Source of the DNA: Mariprofundaceae bacterium
GTDB taxonomy: Bacteria > Pseudomonadota > Zetaproteobacteria > Mariprofundales > Mariprofundaceae
Reading direction: 5' to 3'
Length of the DNA stretch: 41,561 nt
NCBI GenBank assembly: GCA_030950985.1
Contig: JAUZQM010000011.1
Location: 1 to 41,561, forward strand
Positions 8,685 through 16,081 of this stretch are shown here, piece by piece. The position numbers and the translations under genes were made by a program. Positions within the stretch are counted from its first letter, which is position 1; each line of letters starts with the position of its first letter. Under the pieces are notes generated by a model. The model worked only from the letters and a program-made list of their open reading frames with translations. It was not told the origin of the DNA and did not search any database.

Positions 8685-9588
8685 ACATAAGCGTTTGGGT
8701 ATAGCTCTTGTCGCATCTATTTTGCTACATGTTGCATTGGCATGGGTTATAACACTCAATCATCACGACCAAGCATTGCATAAAAAGACAGTACCCCAAT
8801 TCATGGATGTGGTATTATTAAAACCTAATCAACAGTCTTTGAAAAAAAAGCCTAAAGATGCCCAAACCATTTCCAATCAAAATGCACAAGGCAGTAGTCG
8901 TCATGCTCAAGATAAAATGACCAGACGTGCTAAAGCGCCAGTGGTAGGGCAACAACATAAAAAGCCCAAACCTGTTCATCCAAGGATGCCCAAAAGAGTC
9001 GTTTCGCCACCTGAATCGAGTAAAAAACGACCGCAAATTATGACTAAAAACAGTTTAAACCATACCGATGGTCAGCGTGCTTTAGTCACCCCTAAGAAAA
9101 TTGATAAGAAAATAGCCAAAACTAAACCTGTCCCGATGCAACCTGTAAACATGTCTAATTTATTACCTTCTAGCATGGCCTTATCGGAATTATCGCGTGA
9201 TTTTGAGCGTGAACGTCGGCTGAAACAAATGCTATCGAAAGAAGCCGATATTCCGATCAATACCAAAGAAGCCAAATATGCACCTTATGCGCAAGCATTG
9301 GTTCATGCGCTAGAAGAACAATGGCGACCGGGTGATGCTGATTATCGTCAATTTTCTGATCATGCACGACAAGTATTAATGCGTGTGACCATTGAGTTGA
9401 ATGGTGAAATGAGCAATTTGGAAATTTTACGTCCCAGTCCTATTCAAGGTTTAAATGAAAGTGCTATCAAAGCCTTGCATGCAGCAGCACCTTTTCATCC
9501 CTTGCCAAGCTCTTGGGGGCTGGATCGTGCAAGCTTTTATTTAACCTTTGAAGTTATCGAGGATCAAGCTGTTTTCCGTGCCATGTAA
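8656..9588 (+). CDS. TonB-like energy transducer / TonB C-terminal domain protein
   Basis: Single-pass inner membrane protein. A membrane helix lies at about residues 14-35, followed by a long Lys/Pro/Gln-rich periplasmic spacer (about 45-160). From about 205 a TonB-type C-terminal domain includes VTIELNGEMSNLEILRPSP and the repeat-like ESAIKALHAAAPFHPLP. TonB and TolA proteins use this design to carry proton-motive energy to the outer membrane. There are no ExbB/ExbD genes here. The start is uncertain. ATG 8656 overlaps the previous gene by 29 bp with GAGGA directly adjacent, and TTG 8668 or 8671 would be better spaced. Its place between a Gx transporter and mutY gives no clear partner. Confidence 0.82.
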   Translation: MGKTLLGKIEHKRLGIALVASILLHVALAWVITLNHHDQALHKKTVPQFMDVVLLKPNQQSLKKKPKDAQTISNQNAQGSSRHAQDKMTRRAKAPVVGQQHKKPKPVHPRMPKRVVSPPESSKKRPQIMTKNSLNHTDGQRALVTPKKIDKKIAKTKPVPMQPVNMSNLLPSSMALSELSRDFERERRLKQMLSKEADIPINTKEAKYAPYAQALVHALEEQWRPGDADYRQFSDHARQVLMRVTIELNGEMSNLEILRPSPIQGLNESAIKALHAAAPFHPLPSSWGLDRASFYLTFEVIEDQAVFRAM

Positions 9589-10528
9589 ACCCTTATTGAC
9601 GTGGTATGCCATACATCATCGTGATTTACCTTGGCGAAAAACCAACAATCCTTACCGTATTTGGGTATCTGAAATCATGTTGCAACAAACTCAAGTAAAA
9701 ACGGTGCTGCCACGTTATGAACGATGGTTTGAGCGTTTTCCAAGCATGGACAGTTTGGCGGCAGCAAGTTTGGATGATGTCTTAAAAGCATGGGAAGGTT
9801 TGGGTTATTATCGTCGCGCACGATTTATTCATGCAGCATCTCAACACATCATGACACATCACCAAGGTCATTTTCCTCAATTATTTGAGGAAATGCTGGC
9901 ATTGCCGGGGATTGGTCGTTCGACAGCAGGTGCGATTTCATCATTTTGTTTTCACACAGCCACACCTGTGTTGGATGGTAATGTCAAACGTGTCTTAAAG
10001 CGTTGGCAACGTGATGAGCAGTTAAACGATAAACAGCTTTGGCATTTGGCACAGTCAGCCATTGACCAAGCAGATGATGCAGGCTTGTGGAATCAAGCCA
10101 TGATGGAATTGGGTGCAACGGTTTGTTCAGTACGTCAGCCTGATTGTGCTGCTTGCCCTGTATCTGAACACTGTTTGTCTTCTTTTGATGTACAAGAAAG
10201 CATCCCGACAAAAAAAGTGGTGGTTAAAGATTTATATTGGCAGGTTTGTGTGTATCAACATCATGACAAAGGGATATTTTTACAACAACGACCTGCCACG
10301 GGTGTTTGGGCAGGTTTATGGACACCGCCCTTGATTGAATTGCCGAAAAAACCAACAAAAAAGCCACAGCATATTCATCTATTAACCCACCGACGGTTAC
10401 ATCTTTATGCGCATACGCCTACCAATGATGTGGATGAACTAGAAGGTCAATGGTTTCCATCCTTAGATCAGATTGCTTTACCGACAGGTATACATCGACT
10501 GTTTGCATCTATTCATTTGAAACTTTAA
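9578..10528 (+). CDS. mutY: Adenine DNA glycosylase MutY
   Basis: Base-excision enzyme removing adenine mispaired with 8-oxoguanine. The catalytic Glu lies in SEIMLQQTQV and the helix-hairpin-helix is LPGIGRSTAGAI. The catalytic Asp follows in VLDGNVKRV. The iron-sulphur loop has the exact C-x6-C-x2-C-x5-C spacing (CSVRQPDCAACPVSEHC). A C-terminal NUDIX-like domain for 8-oxoG recognition is present, ending at HRLFASIH. The start is doubtful: GTG 9578 overlaps the upstream gene by 11 bp and has GAGG 15 bases before it, while TTG 9548 would add ten residues but has no ribosome site. Last gene of the pyrE-mutY run. Confidence 0.93.
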   Translation: MPCKPLLTWYAIHHRDLPWRKTNNPYRIWVSEIMLQQTQVKTVLPRYERWFERFPSMDSLAAASLDDVLKAWEGLGYYRRARFIHAASQHIMTHHQGHFPQLFEEMLALPGIGRSTAGAISSFCFHTATPVLDGNVKRVLKRWQRDEQLNDKQLWHLAQSAIDQADDAGLWNQAMMELGATVCSVRQPDCAACPVSEHCLSSFDVQESIPTKKVVVKDLYWQVCVYQHHDKGIFLQQRPATGVWAGLWTPPLIELPKKPTKKPQHIHLLTHRRLHLYAHTPTNDVDELEGQWFPSLDQIALPTGIHRLFASIHLKL

Positions 10529-10902
10529 ATTGGAAGACATAATAATCGATAGTTACATCAGGATAATCGCATTAAAAATAGCTGGTTTCTAATTAGCATA
10601 TTTTCCAAAAAATCATGATTCCACCCCGCTTTAAGGCTTTTATTTTTAATACCAATTTTGAATGATGTGTCGGCTCTGATTAAATTCAGCGCAATATGCC
10701 GAATCACTATGATATTTGCGTCGCTACTTCCTTTTTGTGCACTGTTGAAACATTTATCAAAAGCATCATCCTATGTTTAGGATTCCATCACGGGAATCAT
10801 CGGTCATTCATTACTGCGATGAAAGTTATGTTGTGCGTCATTTAATGTCATATTTATTATAATATATGGATATATGCTTCATAAAAAAGATACCATACGT
10901 TC
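10529..10902. other. Intergenic stretch upstream of the IS605-type remnant
   Basis: No supported gene. It is AT-rich with stop codons in all frames. A loose inverted repeat, TCGGC (10670-10674) with GCCGA (10698-10702), is present. The left end of the insertion sequence should lie just before 10903, but I could not define its boundary. Confidence 0.4.
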
Positions 10903-11205
10903 ATGTCTAACTTGATCCACGGTAGAACAACAGTTCATCATATTGGCTATCATATAGTCTGGTCAGTGAAATATCGGTGCACAAGGTACTTGTTGTAGAT
11001 GTTGAGATATCTCTGAAGAATATACGCCATAAAATTGAGTAAGATAAAGGGTATTTCTGCTAGAAGACTGTTCGTCAGACACCCAGATTTAAAGTCAAAA
11101 CTATGGGCTGGGTATTTGTGGAATCCATCAACATATATTGAAACCATCAAGCATCTTTCAGAAGATACTGTGCGTAAATATATTGAGGCTAAAAAAAAGA
11201 AATGA
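10903..11205 (+). pseudogene. IS605-type transposase tnpA, internally deleted
   Basis: The first 30 codons read MSNLIHGRTTVHHIGYHIVW then SVKYR, the standard N-terminus of IS200/IS605 Y1 transposases, up to a stop near 10999. After a one-base shift the text continues as DVEISLKNIRHKIE. It then jumps, with the central part missing, to ISARRLFVRHPDLKSKLWAG followed by YLWNPSTYIET and the C-terminal helix to the stop at 11203-11205. The deleted section holds the catalytic HUH histidines. The GYF-like stretch survives as AGYLWNPSTYI with a candidate tyrosine. The stop overlaps the tnpB start (ATGA), the normal arrangement for this family. It cannot be active. Confidence 0.82.
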
Positions 11206-11594
11206 AAGAAGTTGTGAATAAAGCATACAAGTTCCGCATCTATCTTGAAACACTAAATGTGAAGGGGGTGATAAGAAACCGACACCTCTCAAAATTCATA
11301 TCCGATTGGGGTTGGGGTGAGTTTGTCAGGCAACTTAAATACAAAGTGGCCTAGTCTAGCTCAATCGTTATTCAAATTGGGCAATGGAAGCCATCCAGAA
11401 AACTTTGTCCTACCAAGGGATGTGATTACAAACATGATACATTAAAACTCTCGGATAAAGCATGGACATGTCCACAATACAACACAATCCATGATAGAAA
11501 CATCAACGCTGCCAAAAACATCCAATAAATTAGGCTGGAAGCGCCCGAATTAACGCCTGTGAAGAAAATACAAGCCGATTCGCTAAAACAGTAA
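11202..11594 (+). pseudogene. IS605-type tnpB (OrfB) with large internal deletion
   Basis: The start MKEVVNKAYKFRIY is the canonical TnpB N-terminus, but it runs straight into LETLNVKGVIRNRHLSKFIS, which normally lies some 200 residues later. More than half of the protein, including the first RuvC aspartate, has been removed with the frame kept. The C-terminal zinc-ribbon region follows, as LCPTKGC and then TLKLSDKAWTCPQYNTIHDR. One of its cysteines is replaced by tyrosine (CPQY), and the first CxxC pair is disrupted. Stops lie near 11352 and 11526. It ends ELTPVKKIQADSLKQ. TnpB is the RNA-guided nuclease ancestor of Cas12, and this copy is dead. Confidence 0.85.
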
Positions 11595-11600
11595 TCTCAT

Positions 11601-11615
11601 GCATCCGTTTGATGC
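11601..11615 (+). repeat. Hairpin downstream of the tnpB remnant
   Basis: GCATC (11601-11605) pairs with GATGC (11611-11615) around a five-base loop, six bases after the last tnpB stop. IS605 elements carry a recognition hairpin at this place (and the guide omega-RNA ends here), so it may mark the element's right end. The stem is short, so the call is tentative. Confidence 0.4.
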
Positions 11616-11932
11616 TCTGTATTTTAATGCCGAGAGAACTTCACAAGGTTATTCAACATGTTTTGAAATATGTCTTTAGCTGTGCCTTGATACTTCATTC
11701 GAAGAGGATAAATCAGCACGTTACAAACGTGATAAATATGCATCATCATGCATACTAAATAGTTACCTATGAACTAGTAAAAAGACTCTTTTAAAAATTA
11801 AAATTCAGAATGTAAATCATCCATTTCTTTCAATTTCTAGATTTTCGATTAAAAGACTACTGGAATAACGCTGTTATAAAATAAGTTACAAAGAAGAACA
11901 TTAATAAATTCAACATAAAAGGCTCTATTACT
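11616..11932. other. Intergenic stretch before the DUF1456 gene
   Basis: AT-rich with no supported gene. The only useful signal is AAAAGG at 11917-11922, a plausible ribosome site for the gene starting at 11933. I could not name a promoter with confidence. Confidence 0.4.
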
Positions 11933-12307
11933 ATGAAAAATAACACAATTCTTAAAAAAATAAGCATTGCCCAAAATTTAAAACACTTTGAAATGAAAGA
12001 AATTTTTGAATTAGGTGGCTTGAAGTTAAGCAGTAGCCAAATCAAAGCGTTTATGGCTGGTCCTAGCAATAAAAACTATGAAAAAATTTCCAGTGAGGAT
12101 TTTGAATCCTTTTTAAATGGTATGATTGTATTTTCACGCGGTGAAAAAGATGAGCCAAATACCGTTCCTAGAGCCATTGAACACTATGTTTTAGGTTTGA
12201 TGCAAGCAGGTCAAAGTGCAGCTTTAGATGAACTCCGTTGCTTGGTTGAAGATGCGAGAGATGGTATTGTAAAAGGCTGTGATAGCGATGAAAAGCCTGT
12301 GTCTTAA
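11933..12307 (+). CDS. Single-domain DUF1456 (YehS-like) protein
   Basis: A 124-residue soluble protein of unknown biochemical role. Residues about 3-70 match one DUF1456 repeat: NNTILKKISIAQNL, then MKEIFELGGLKLSSSQIKAF, then NYEKISSEDFESFLNGMIV, as in the second half of E. coli YehS. YehS usually has two such repeats (about 155 residues), so this version is reduced to one. Residues 75-124 are an acidic tail not seen in YehS. The start ATG has AAAAGG ten bases upstream. The gene stands alone between an insertion-sequence remnant and a broken VirK-type gene, in a patch that looks accessory. A strong stem-loop follows. Confidence 0.72.
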   Translation: MKNNTILKKISIAQNLKHFEMKEIFELGGLKLSSSQIKAFMAGPSNKNYEKISSEDFESFLNGMIVFSRGEKDEPNTVPRAIEHYVLGLMQAGQSAALDELRCLVEDARDGIVKGCDSDEKPVS

Positions 12308-12315
12308 CGGATATG

Positions 12316-12352
12316 ACGCACTCGTCATTCCTCTGGTGAATGATGAGTGCGT
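12316..12352 (+). terminator. Strong stem-loop after the DUF1456 gene
   Basis: ACGCACTCGTCATTC (12316-12330) pairs with GAATGATGAGTGCGT (12338-12352), 15 positions with one G-U wobble and a seven-base loop. It lies nine bases after the stop codon. There is no T run after it, so it may end transcription weakly or protect the 3' end of the mRNA rather than act as a classic terminator. Confidence 0.6.
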
Positions 12353-12499
12353 AAGCGCTTCACTACTGTCGATGCTGCACTAGTGAATACTCATAGACAG
12401 CGCTTAAGTGAATATTTACTAATACTTTTAATCAAGTACCATCCTCGCCCATTCAAATGGTATGAGTGGTTATTTTAGCATTGGAGATTTACTACTCGC

Positions 12500-13338
12500 A
12501 TGATTCATGAACTTCAAGGAATCTTTCACAATATCCTCTCAAGTCAGATTAATAAAAAAGATAAATTTAGGCTATTAGCACGGGTATTTATCTTCTTACC
12601 CTATCAAATACAATTACAACATTTGTTTCAGCACTACGATTTACTTGAAGTGCCACAAAAAAATCCCAGACATTACTATCGATTCTCCCTACCTTACTTA
12701 TCTGCAAAACTTAGTAATAAAAAGAAACTTGCTTACTTAGAAAATCATTTTAAAACCATTTCAGTCGACTACTTTTTATAATAACAATCTCACGCTGGCT
12801 GACTGTCGTCCATGTGGGATATCGTTATTGTTTAAAATGACTTATCTTGAACAGTTTGAAAAAGAAGGCGAAATCACATTTTACTTAGAAAATAGTGACG
12901 ATAATAGTATGATTTATACGCTTACAGGTCTTTTTTCTGATCAAGGGTTTATGATTAGCGGCTTTCAGGGCTATAGTGACCTAAGTCAAATGAGAACTTT
13001 AACCAAACAATGCCATGGCATGCGTCCTCATAATTTGTTGTTTTTTTTGTGTTACAGAATTTTGTCGTCAACTCGGTTGTATCAATATTTATGGCATTAG
13101 CAATCAGGCTCATGTTTCTCAAAGTCATCATAAAACCAAAGATCGTATTAAATTTGATTATGATGCTTTTTGGTCTGAAATGACAGCAATCAAAGAGGAT
13201 GAACATTGGTTTTCTATGCCATATAAATACCCTCAAAAAGATATTAGTGAAGTGAAAACGAAAAAAAGAGGGATGTACAGAAAGCGTTACCTGATACTTG
13301 ATGAAATAGTACAACAAATTACCTCTCGTCAGAAATAA
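12500..13338 (+). pseudogene. VirK/YbjX (DUF535) family gene broken by two frameshifts
   Basis: Three consecutive frames together make one DUF535 protein of about 280 residues. 12500-12781 gives the N-terminal part (HYYRFSLPYLSAKLSNKKKL). The frame from about 12780 to 13045 gives YNNLTLADC and later FMISGFQGY and LTKQCHGMRPHNLL. The frame from about 13045 to 13338 gives CRQLGCINIYGISNQAHV, YDAFWSEM, KKRGMYRKRYLILDEI. These are successive conserved blocks of the VirK/YbjX family, whose members affect envelope properties or virulence in enterobacteria. The breaks fall at a T run near 12774 and a longer T run near 13040. No residue loss is evident otherwise, so this is a recent pseudogene, a phase-variable gene, or a sequencing artefact. 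Confidence 0.75.
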
Positions 13339-13427
13339 ATACATTGAACACTGCTTGTCACGCCGTTGTTTTTTACCTTGCCAATAAATATCCTATCAAT
13401 CTAAGCTTCAATAATGGATATTGTCAC

Positions 13428-14228
13428 TCATGTTGACTCCAAAATCTCTTGTTTAGCTTGTAAATATAGTGTTTCCAAAGCATCCAGCTTTAATTGTTTT
13501 AAATCCAAAGATTGATCGGATGCAATACTTTCCATACGCCGAAATCGACTATCAAATTTTCGATTGCTTTGCATCAAACATAATTCGGCATCAATATCCA
13601 ATTTACGAGCCAAATTGGTCAAAGTAAATAATACATCACCAAACTCATCTTCAATGCGTGCTTTGGGCTGTTTATGGCGTACTTCGTATGCCAATTCATC
13701 CAATTCCTCTTGCATTTTTTCAATGACATCGTCAGTTCTTTCCCAATCAAACCCCACACGCGCAGCCCGTTGTTGCTGTTTTTGGGCATAAGCAAGGGCA
13801 GGAAGGGGTGGAATGCCATCCATGAGACTGGTGCGTTCTTGGTGTTCCGTATCTTTAAGCGATTCCCACTGGGTTAATACATCATCAGGTTTCGCATCCG
13901 CAAACACATGGGGATGACGATAAATCATTTTCCCCACCAAAGTATCCACCACATCATCAAAATCAAACTGACTCTCTTCGTTTGCAATGCAACAATGAAA
14001 GGCAATTTGTAGCAATAAATCACCCAGTTCACTTTTCAAATTCTGCCAATCCCCTGTTTGGTAGGCTTGTTCCATAGCTTCCAGCACTTCATGGGATTCT
14101 TCCAATAAATAACGACGTAAACTTTCAATGGTTTGGGCTTGATCCCACGGACATTCAGCACGCAATAACTTCATCAAAGCTTGCAGTTGCTCGAATTTAT
14201 TTTGAATAGCCAAGATACGTTCAGGCAT
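13428..14228 (-). CDS. mazG: Nucleoside triphosphate pyrophosphohydrolase MazG
   Basis: Hydrolyses (d)NTPs to monophosphates and pyrophosphate, a house-cleaning and stringent-response-related enzyme. The 266 residues match E. coli MazG, with two MazG domains. The N-terminal one includes LRAECPWDQAQT, the metal-binding EESHEVLEA and SELGDLLLQ. The second includes FDWERTDDVIEKMQEELDEL and EDEFGDVLFTLTNLARKL, with its own ExxE and ExxD ligands. The FDSRFRRME segment near the end is also conserved. It overlaps the upstream ybiB-like gene by 8 bp and shares its operon. It is convergent with the broken VirK-type gene, and no terminator is obvious between them. Confidence 0.95.
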   Translation of the reverse strand: MPERILAIQNKFEQLQALMKLLRAECPWDQAQTIESLRRYLLEESHEVLEAMEQAYQTGDWQNLKSELGDLLLQIAFHCCIANEESQFDFDDVVDTLVGKMIYRHPHVFADAKPDDVLTQWESLKDTEHQERTSLMDGIPPLPALAYAQKQQQRAARVGFDWERTDDVIEKMQEELDELAYEVRHKQPKARIEDEFGDVLFTLTNLARKLDIDAELCLMQSNRKFDSRFRRMESIASDQSLDLKQLKLDALETLYLQAKQEILEST

Positions 14229-15165
14229 AAGGCGTTTCCTTCATAAGCTGACCCGAAGCCCAAGAAAAGGCTTGTTCCATACGTTGAATACGTGCTAATT
14301 CATGTGGCAAAGGATGATGTTTCATGTGTTTAAATTGTGTGAATACATCATCTAAATTTTCCATCGCTTGGCGTGGATAAGGTTCATAACCTGCATCATC
14401 AAAAGCAACATCACGGATATGTTCACCCACTTGCATTTTAACGACTTTTTGACGATCCGCATACAACTCGGGTTCGCCTTCTACACCCATAAATACCAAT
14501 GAACGAGGTTGTTTTAAAGCGATATTGGCTTCAGCCATATAATTGGCATAAGGCGTATGAAAAAAACCATTTAACTGACCCTCACATTGCATGGGATTCA
14601 ATAAACGAGCGACTGTATTGGCAAAAGAACGTACGCCTAAACGGGGTCGCAATTGATAAATGCGATGTAAATCAGGCGATATATCACTTAAATCCATATA
14701 CACCATACCATCGTGTTGCATGATAGTTTGAGCATCATGCAAACTTTTCGCACGCACGACCCCTTCTTTTTGCAGTATTTCCCATGCCGTAATCCGCCCT
14801 TCAATAGATTCCACACCATGAATAAATATCGGCACACCAGCATCACGCATGTGTAACGCAGCCACAAGATAAGCATGTGCAGCACGGCGTTTTCCTGCAT
14901 AACATGGTAAATCCACAGCACCTTGAACGGCGTGATAGCTATCAAACCCTTGAATATGCTGGCGAGATGCTTCAATAAACCCCGTCAATTCTTGAGAAGT
15001 TTCCCCTTTCATACGTTGAGCAATCAAGAAAGCACCTAGTTGTAAAAGGTCGGCATCAGGCTTTAAGAGTGTTGAAAAGACTGTACGAGCATCCTCTCGA
15101 CTTAAATGTTCAGAGCCATGTTTACCACGCGCCACTTGTTTGATGTAAAATGATACATCAGGCAT
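14221..15165 (-). CDS. ybiB: YbiB/TrpD2-like protein (anthranilate phosphoribosyltransferase fold)
   Basis: Glycosyltransferase-family-3 fold protein related to anthranilate phosphoribosyltransferase. E. coli YbiB (TrpD2) lacks that activity and binds nucleic acids. The 314 residues align with YbiB throughout: KQVARGKHGSEHLSREDART at the N-terminus, LQLGAFLIAQRMKGET, PCYAGKRRAAHAYLVAALHM, LRPRLGVRSFANTVARLLNP, FMGVEGEPELYADRQ. The PRPP-binding loop typical of true TrpD is altered, as in YbiB. There is no other trp gene nearby, which favours the YbiB role. The start ATG overlaps the upstream cvfB stop (TAATG), and mazG follows with an 8 bp overlap. Confidence 0.85.
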   Translation of the reverse strand: MPDVSFYIKQVARGKHGSEHLSREDARTVFSTLLKPDADLLQLGAFLIAQRMKGETSQELTGFIEASRQHIQGFDSYHAVQGAVDLPCYAGKRRAAHAYLVAALHMRDAGVPIFIHGVESIEGRITAWEILQKEGVVRAKSLHDAQTIMQHDGMVYMDLSDISPDLHRIYQLRPRLGVRSFANTVARLLNPMQCEGQLNGFFHTPYANYMAEANIALKQPRSLVFMGVEGEPELYADRQKVVKMQVGEHIRDVAFDDAGYEPYPRQAMENLDDVFTQFKHMKHHPLPHELARIQRMEQAFSWASGQLMKETPYA

Positions 15166-16010
15166 TATTTTTTATCCCAAATGTTATTCAAATGAATCCC
15201 ATCCGATTCAATACGAATCATTTTAGTTTTGTATAAACTACCCATTCCCTTTTTGAACAAACCTTTGCTCATTGAAAAGACACGTAAAATATCTTCGGGT
15301 GAACTTTTATCATGATAGGGCATAAAACCACCATGTTTACGCAATGATTTGAGAATAGATTGAGCTGTTTTATCCAATTTATCACTCATATTCGCGTGCA
15401 AACAAACATCAATTTTACCATCTTCTCGAAGGTTTTTAATCAAGCCTGTGAAACGTTCACCGCGTTTAAGTGAACGGCTGGCATCATGCTCATGCAATAA
15501 ACCCCAATGACTGTTGTTGATAATGACCTTATAACCCAAATCCGTTTTATTGGCATTGAGTAAACTTACTTTATCGCCGACTTTAAAATCCTCATCGCTA
15601 TCTTGGAATAAAAAACGATCCAATTTCGCAGACCCTGTAATTCTCCCACTTTGTTCATCAATATAAAGATAAACAACGTACGACTTTCCTTCTTCCATCG
15701 GTGGTTTTTGTTGATTAAAAGGCACCAGTAAATCTTTCATCAGCCCCCAATTCATAAAAGCACCCACACGATTAGTGGCAACGCATTTCAAATAAGCACA
15801 TTCCCCCACTTTGGCATAGGGTGTTTCTGTCGTGGCAATGACACGATCTTCAGAATCATGGTATAAAAACACATCGATTGGCTCACCGACTTTACAATGT
15901 TCAGGAACATAACGTAGGGGTAAAAGCACTTCGCCCAAGGTATCTCCATCTAAATAGACACCAAAATCAACTTCTTTCAACACGGTTAATGTGTTTATTT
16001 TTCCAATCAT
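15165..16010 (-). CDS. CvfB/YitL-type S1 RNA-binding protein
   Basis: Predicted RNA-binding protein with several S1-like OB domains and a C-terminal winged-helix segment. The order matches the CvfB family: GKINTLTVLKEVDFGVYLDG, LPLRYVPEHCKVGEPIDVFLY, YAKVGECAYLKCVATNRVGAF, SAKLDRFL, NNSHWGLLHEHDASRSLKRG. The C-terminal part has SPEDILRVFSMSKGLFKKGMGSLY. CvfB affects virulence gene expression in Staphylococcus, and in proteobacteria its targets are unknown. ATG 16010 is preferred because AGAGG lies five bases upstream, whereas GTG 16016 overlaps that site. It heads the cvfB-ybiB-mazG operon on the minus strand. Confidence 0.88.
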   Translation of the reverse strand: MIGKINTLTVLKEVDFGVYLDGDTLGEVLLPLRYVPEHCKVGEPIDVFLYHDSEDRVIATTETPYAKVGECAYLKCVATNRVGAFMNWGLMKDLLVPFNQQKPPMEEGKSYVVYLYIDEQSGRITGSAKLDRFLFQDSDEDFKVGDKVSLLNANKTDLGYKVIINNSHWGLLHEHDASRSLKRGERFTGLIKNLREDGKIDVCLHANMSDKLDKTAQSILKSLRKHGGFMPYHDKSSPEDILRVFSMSKGLFKKGMGSLYKTKMIRIESDGIHLNNIWDKK

Positions 16011-16030
16011 AATCACCTCTAAGCTTCATC

Positions 16031-16058
16031 AAAAAAGGCGTAGCCTAAGCCACGCCTT
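16031..16058 (-). terminator. Rho-independent terminator of glnK-amtB
   Basis: On the minus strand AAGGCGT (from 16058) pairs with ACGCCTT (to 16035) around a loop whose inner part (GGC with GCC) can also pair. It is followed directly by a run of Ts (As 16031-16036 on the plus strand). It lies about 25 bases after the amtB stop, so it ends the glnK-amtB transcript before cvfB. Confidence 0.85.
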
Positions 16059-16081
16059 GATCAAATGTATCCAAACAATAT

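Noticed and set aside
10626-10702. Possible extra hairpin element before the IS605 remnant (CCGCTTTAAGGC and TCGGC/GCCGA)
   Set aside because: Stems are short and unevenly spaced, and no transposase text adjoins them. Too weak to call as an element.
10950-11150. Minus-strand 66-codon frame over the IS605 remnant
   Set aside because: Shadow of the tnpA text on the plus strand, with no motif or ribosome site of its own.
12955-13344. Minus-strand 129-codon frame across the VirK-type gene
   Set aside because: The plus strand carries conserved DUF535 blocks over the same bases, so the antisense frame is incidental.
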